Positions 63,958 to 64,000 of a stretch of 64,000 bases of DNA are shown piece by piece; position 1 is the stretch's first letter; every line of letters starts with the position of its first letter. The notes beneath the pieces are model-generated. The model saw only the letters and a list, made by a program, of their open reading frames with translations. It had not been told where the DNA came from and ran no database searches. Made by a program: the position numbers and the translations under genes. The stretch covers positions 310,001-374,000 of the forward strand of contig JACRMN010000012.1 of the NCBI GenBank assembly GCA_016214955.1, given 5' to 3'. The stretch is from Deltaproteobacteria bacterium (GTDB taxonomy: Bacteria > Myxococcota > Myxococcia > Myxococcales > Anaeromyxobacteraceae).

Positions 63958-64000
63958 CTACCCGGTGTACCGGGCGATGAGCGCGTTGGCCTCGGCCGGG
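63958..64000 (-). CDS. C-terminus of an unidentified protein, cut by the window edge
   Basis: The minus strand reads PAEANALIARYTG then TAG (63960-63958). The residue mix looks like a real helical C-terminus, perhaps of another cytochrome c-type module, but 13 residues are too few to identify it. Confidence 0.45.
   Translation of the reverse strand, partial: PAEANALIARYTG

Overview
High-GC DNA with tightly packed, mostly chromosomal genes. Frequent GTG/TTG starts, 4-bp ATGA/GTGA stop-start overlaps, sigma54 activators with receiver or FHA-like domains, a PilZ-receiver protein, a 14-heme c-type cytochrome lipoprotein and many lipoproteins suggest a Myxococcota-type deltaproteobacterium; an Anaeromyxobacter relative is my best guess. 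No rRNA, tRNA, CRISPR array, phage or intact insertion sequence was seen.

Layout. 0-5 kb: signalling genes (NtrC-type response regulator, PilZ-receiver protein, degenerate sigma54 activator). 5-10.8 kb: a MocR regulator divergent from a PPOX/GNAT fusion, an envelope operon with an M48 peptidase lipoprotein, and a flavodoxin-like oxidoreductase. 10.9-20.6 kb: a tripartite tricarboxylate transporter operon with two tandem binding proteins, its divergent TctD/TctE two-component system, an RraA/HMG-aldolase-like enzyme, a nitrilase, a GlxA-type regulator and an FAH-family hydrolase. 20.6-29 kb: DUF2277 protein, SbcD-like phosphoesterase, monomeric isocitrate dehydrogenase and malate dehydrogenase, a PAS hybrid kinase and a Pol I-type 5'-3' exonuclease. 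29-39 kb: a ferredoxin/thioredoxin-reductase-like/membrane fusion, an RND efflux pair, beta-carbonic anhydrase, the 14-heme cytochrome and a SYLF protein. 39-43.7 kb: a putative outer-membrane protein and an Mla-type lipid transport operon.

43.7-58.1 kb is the most striking part. It holds small envelope genes (lipoproteins, YtxH, DUF948, BON, AI-2E-type permease, beta-barrel-like protein), an FHA-like sigma54 activator, a CheB-CheR-PAS-histidine kinase fusion, an RpoH-like sigma factor and FtsH. Reading the intergenic DNA by eye I find ten candidate sigma54 (-24/-12) promoters with GG-N10-GC spacing, most of them close to the consensus, serving nearly every transcription unit. Copies of a palindrome, CGRACGTYCG (core GAACGTTC), lie mostly 25-250 bp upstream of them. 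I infer one sigma54 regulon, possibly for envelope and protein-quality stress, with the activator at 48336-49640 as the likely master regulator and the RpoH-like factor giving a second tier. Promoter use, operator binding and this wiring are inferred, not shown.

58-64 kb: a P-type cation ATPase, a 1-kb non-coding stretch with a 45-bp tandem repeat array and a strong palindrome, and a lipoprotein in which two cytochrome c modules flank three thrombospondin-1-like repeats.
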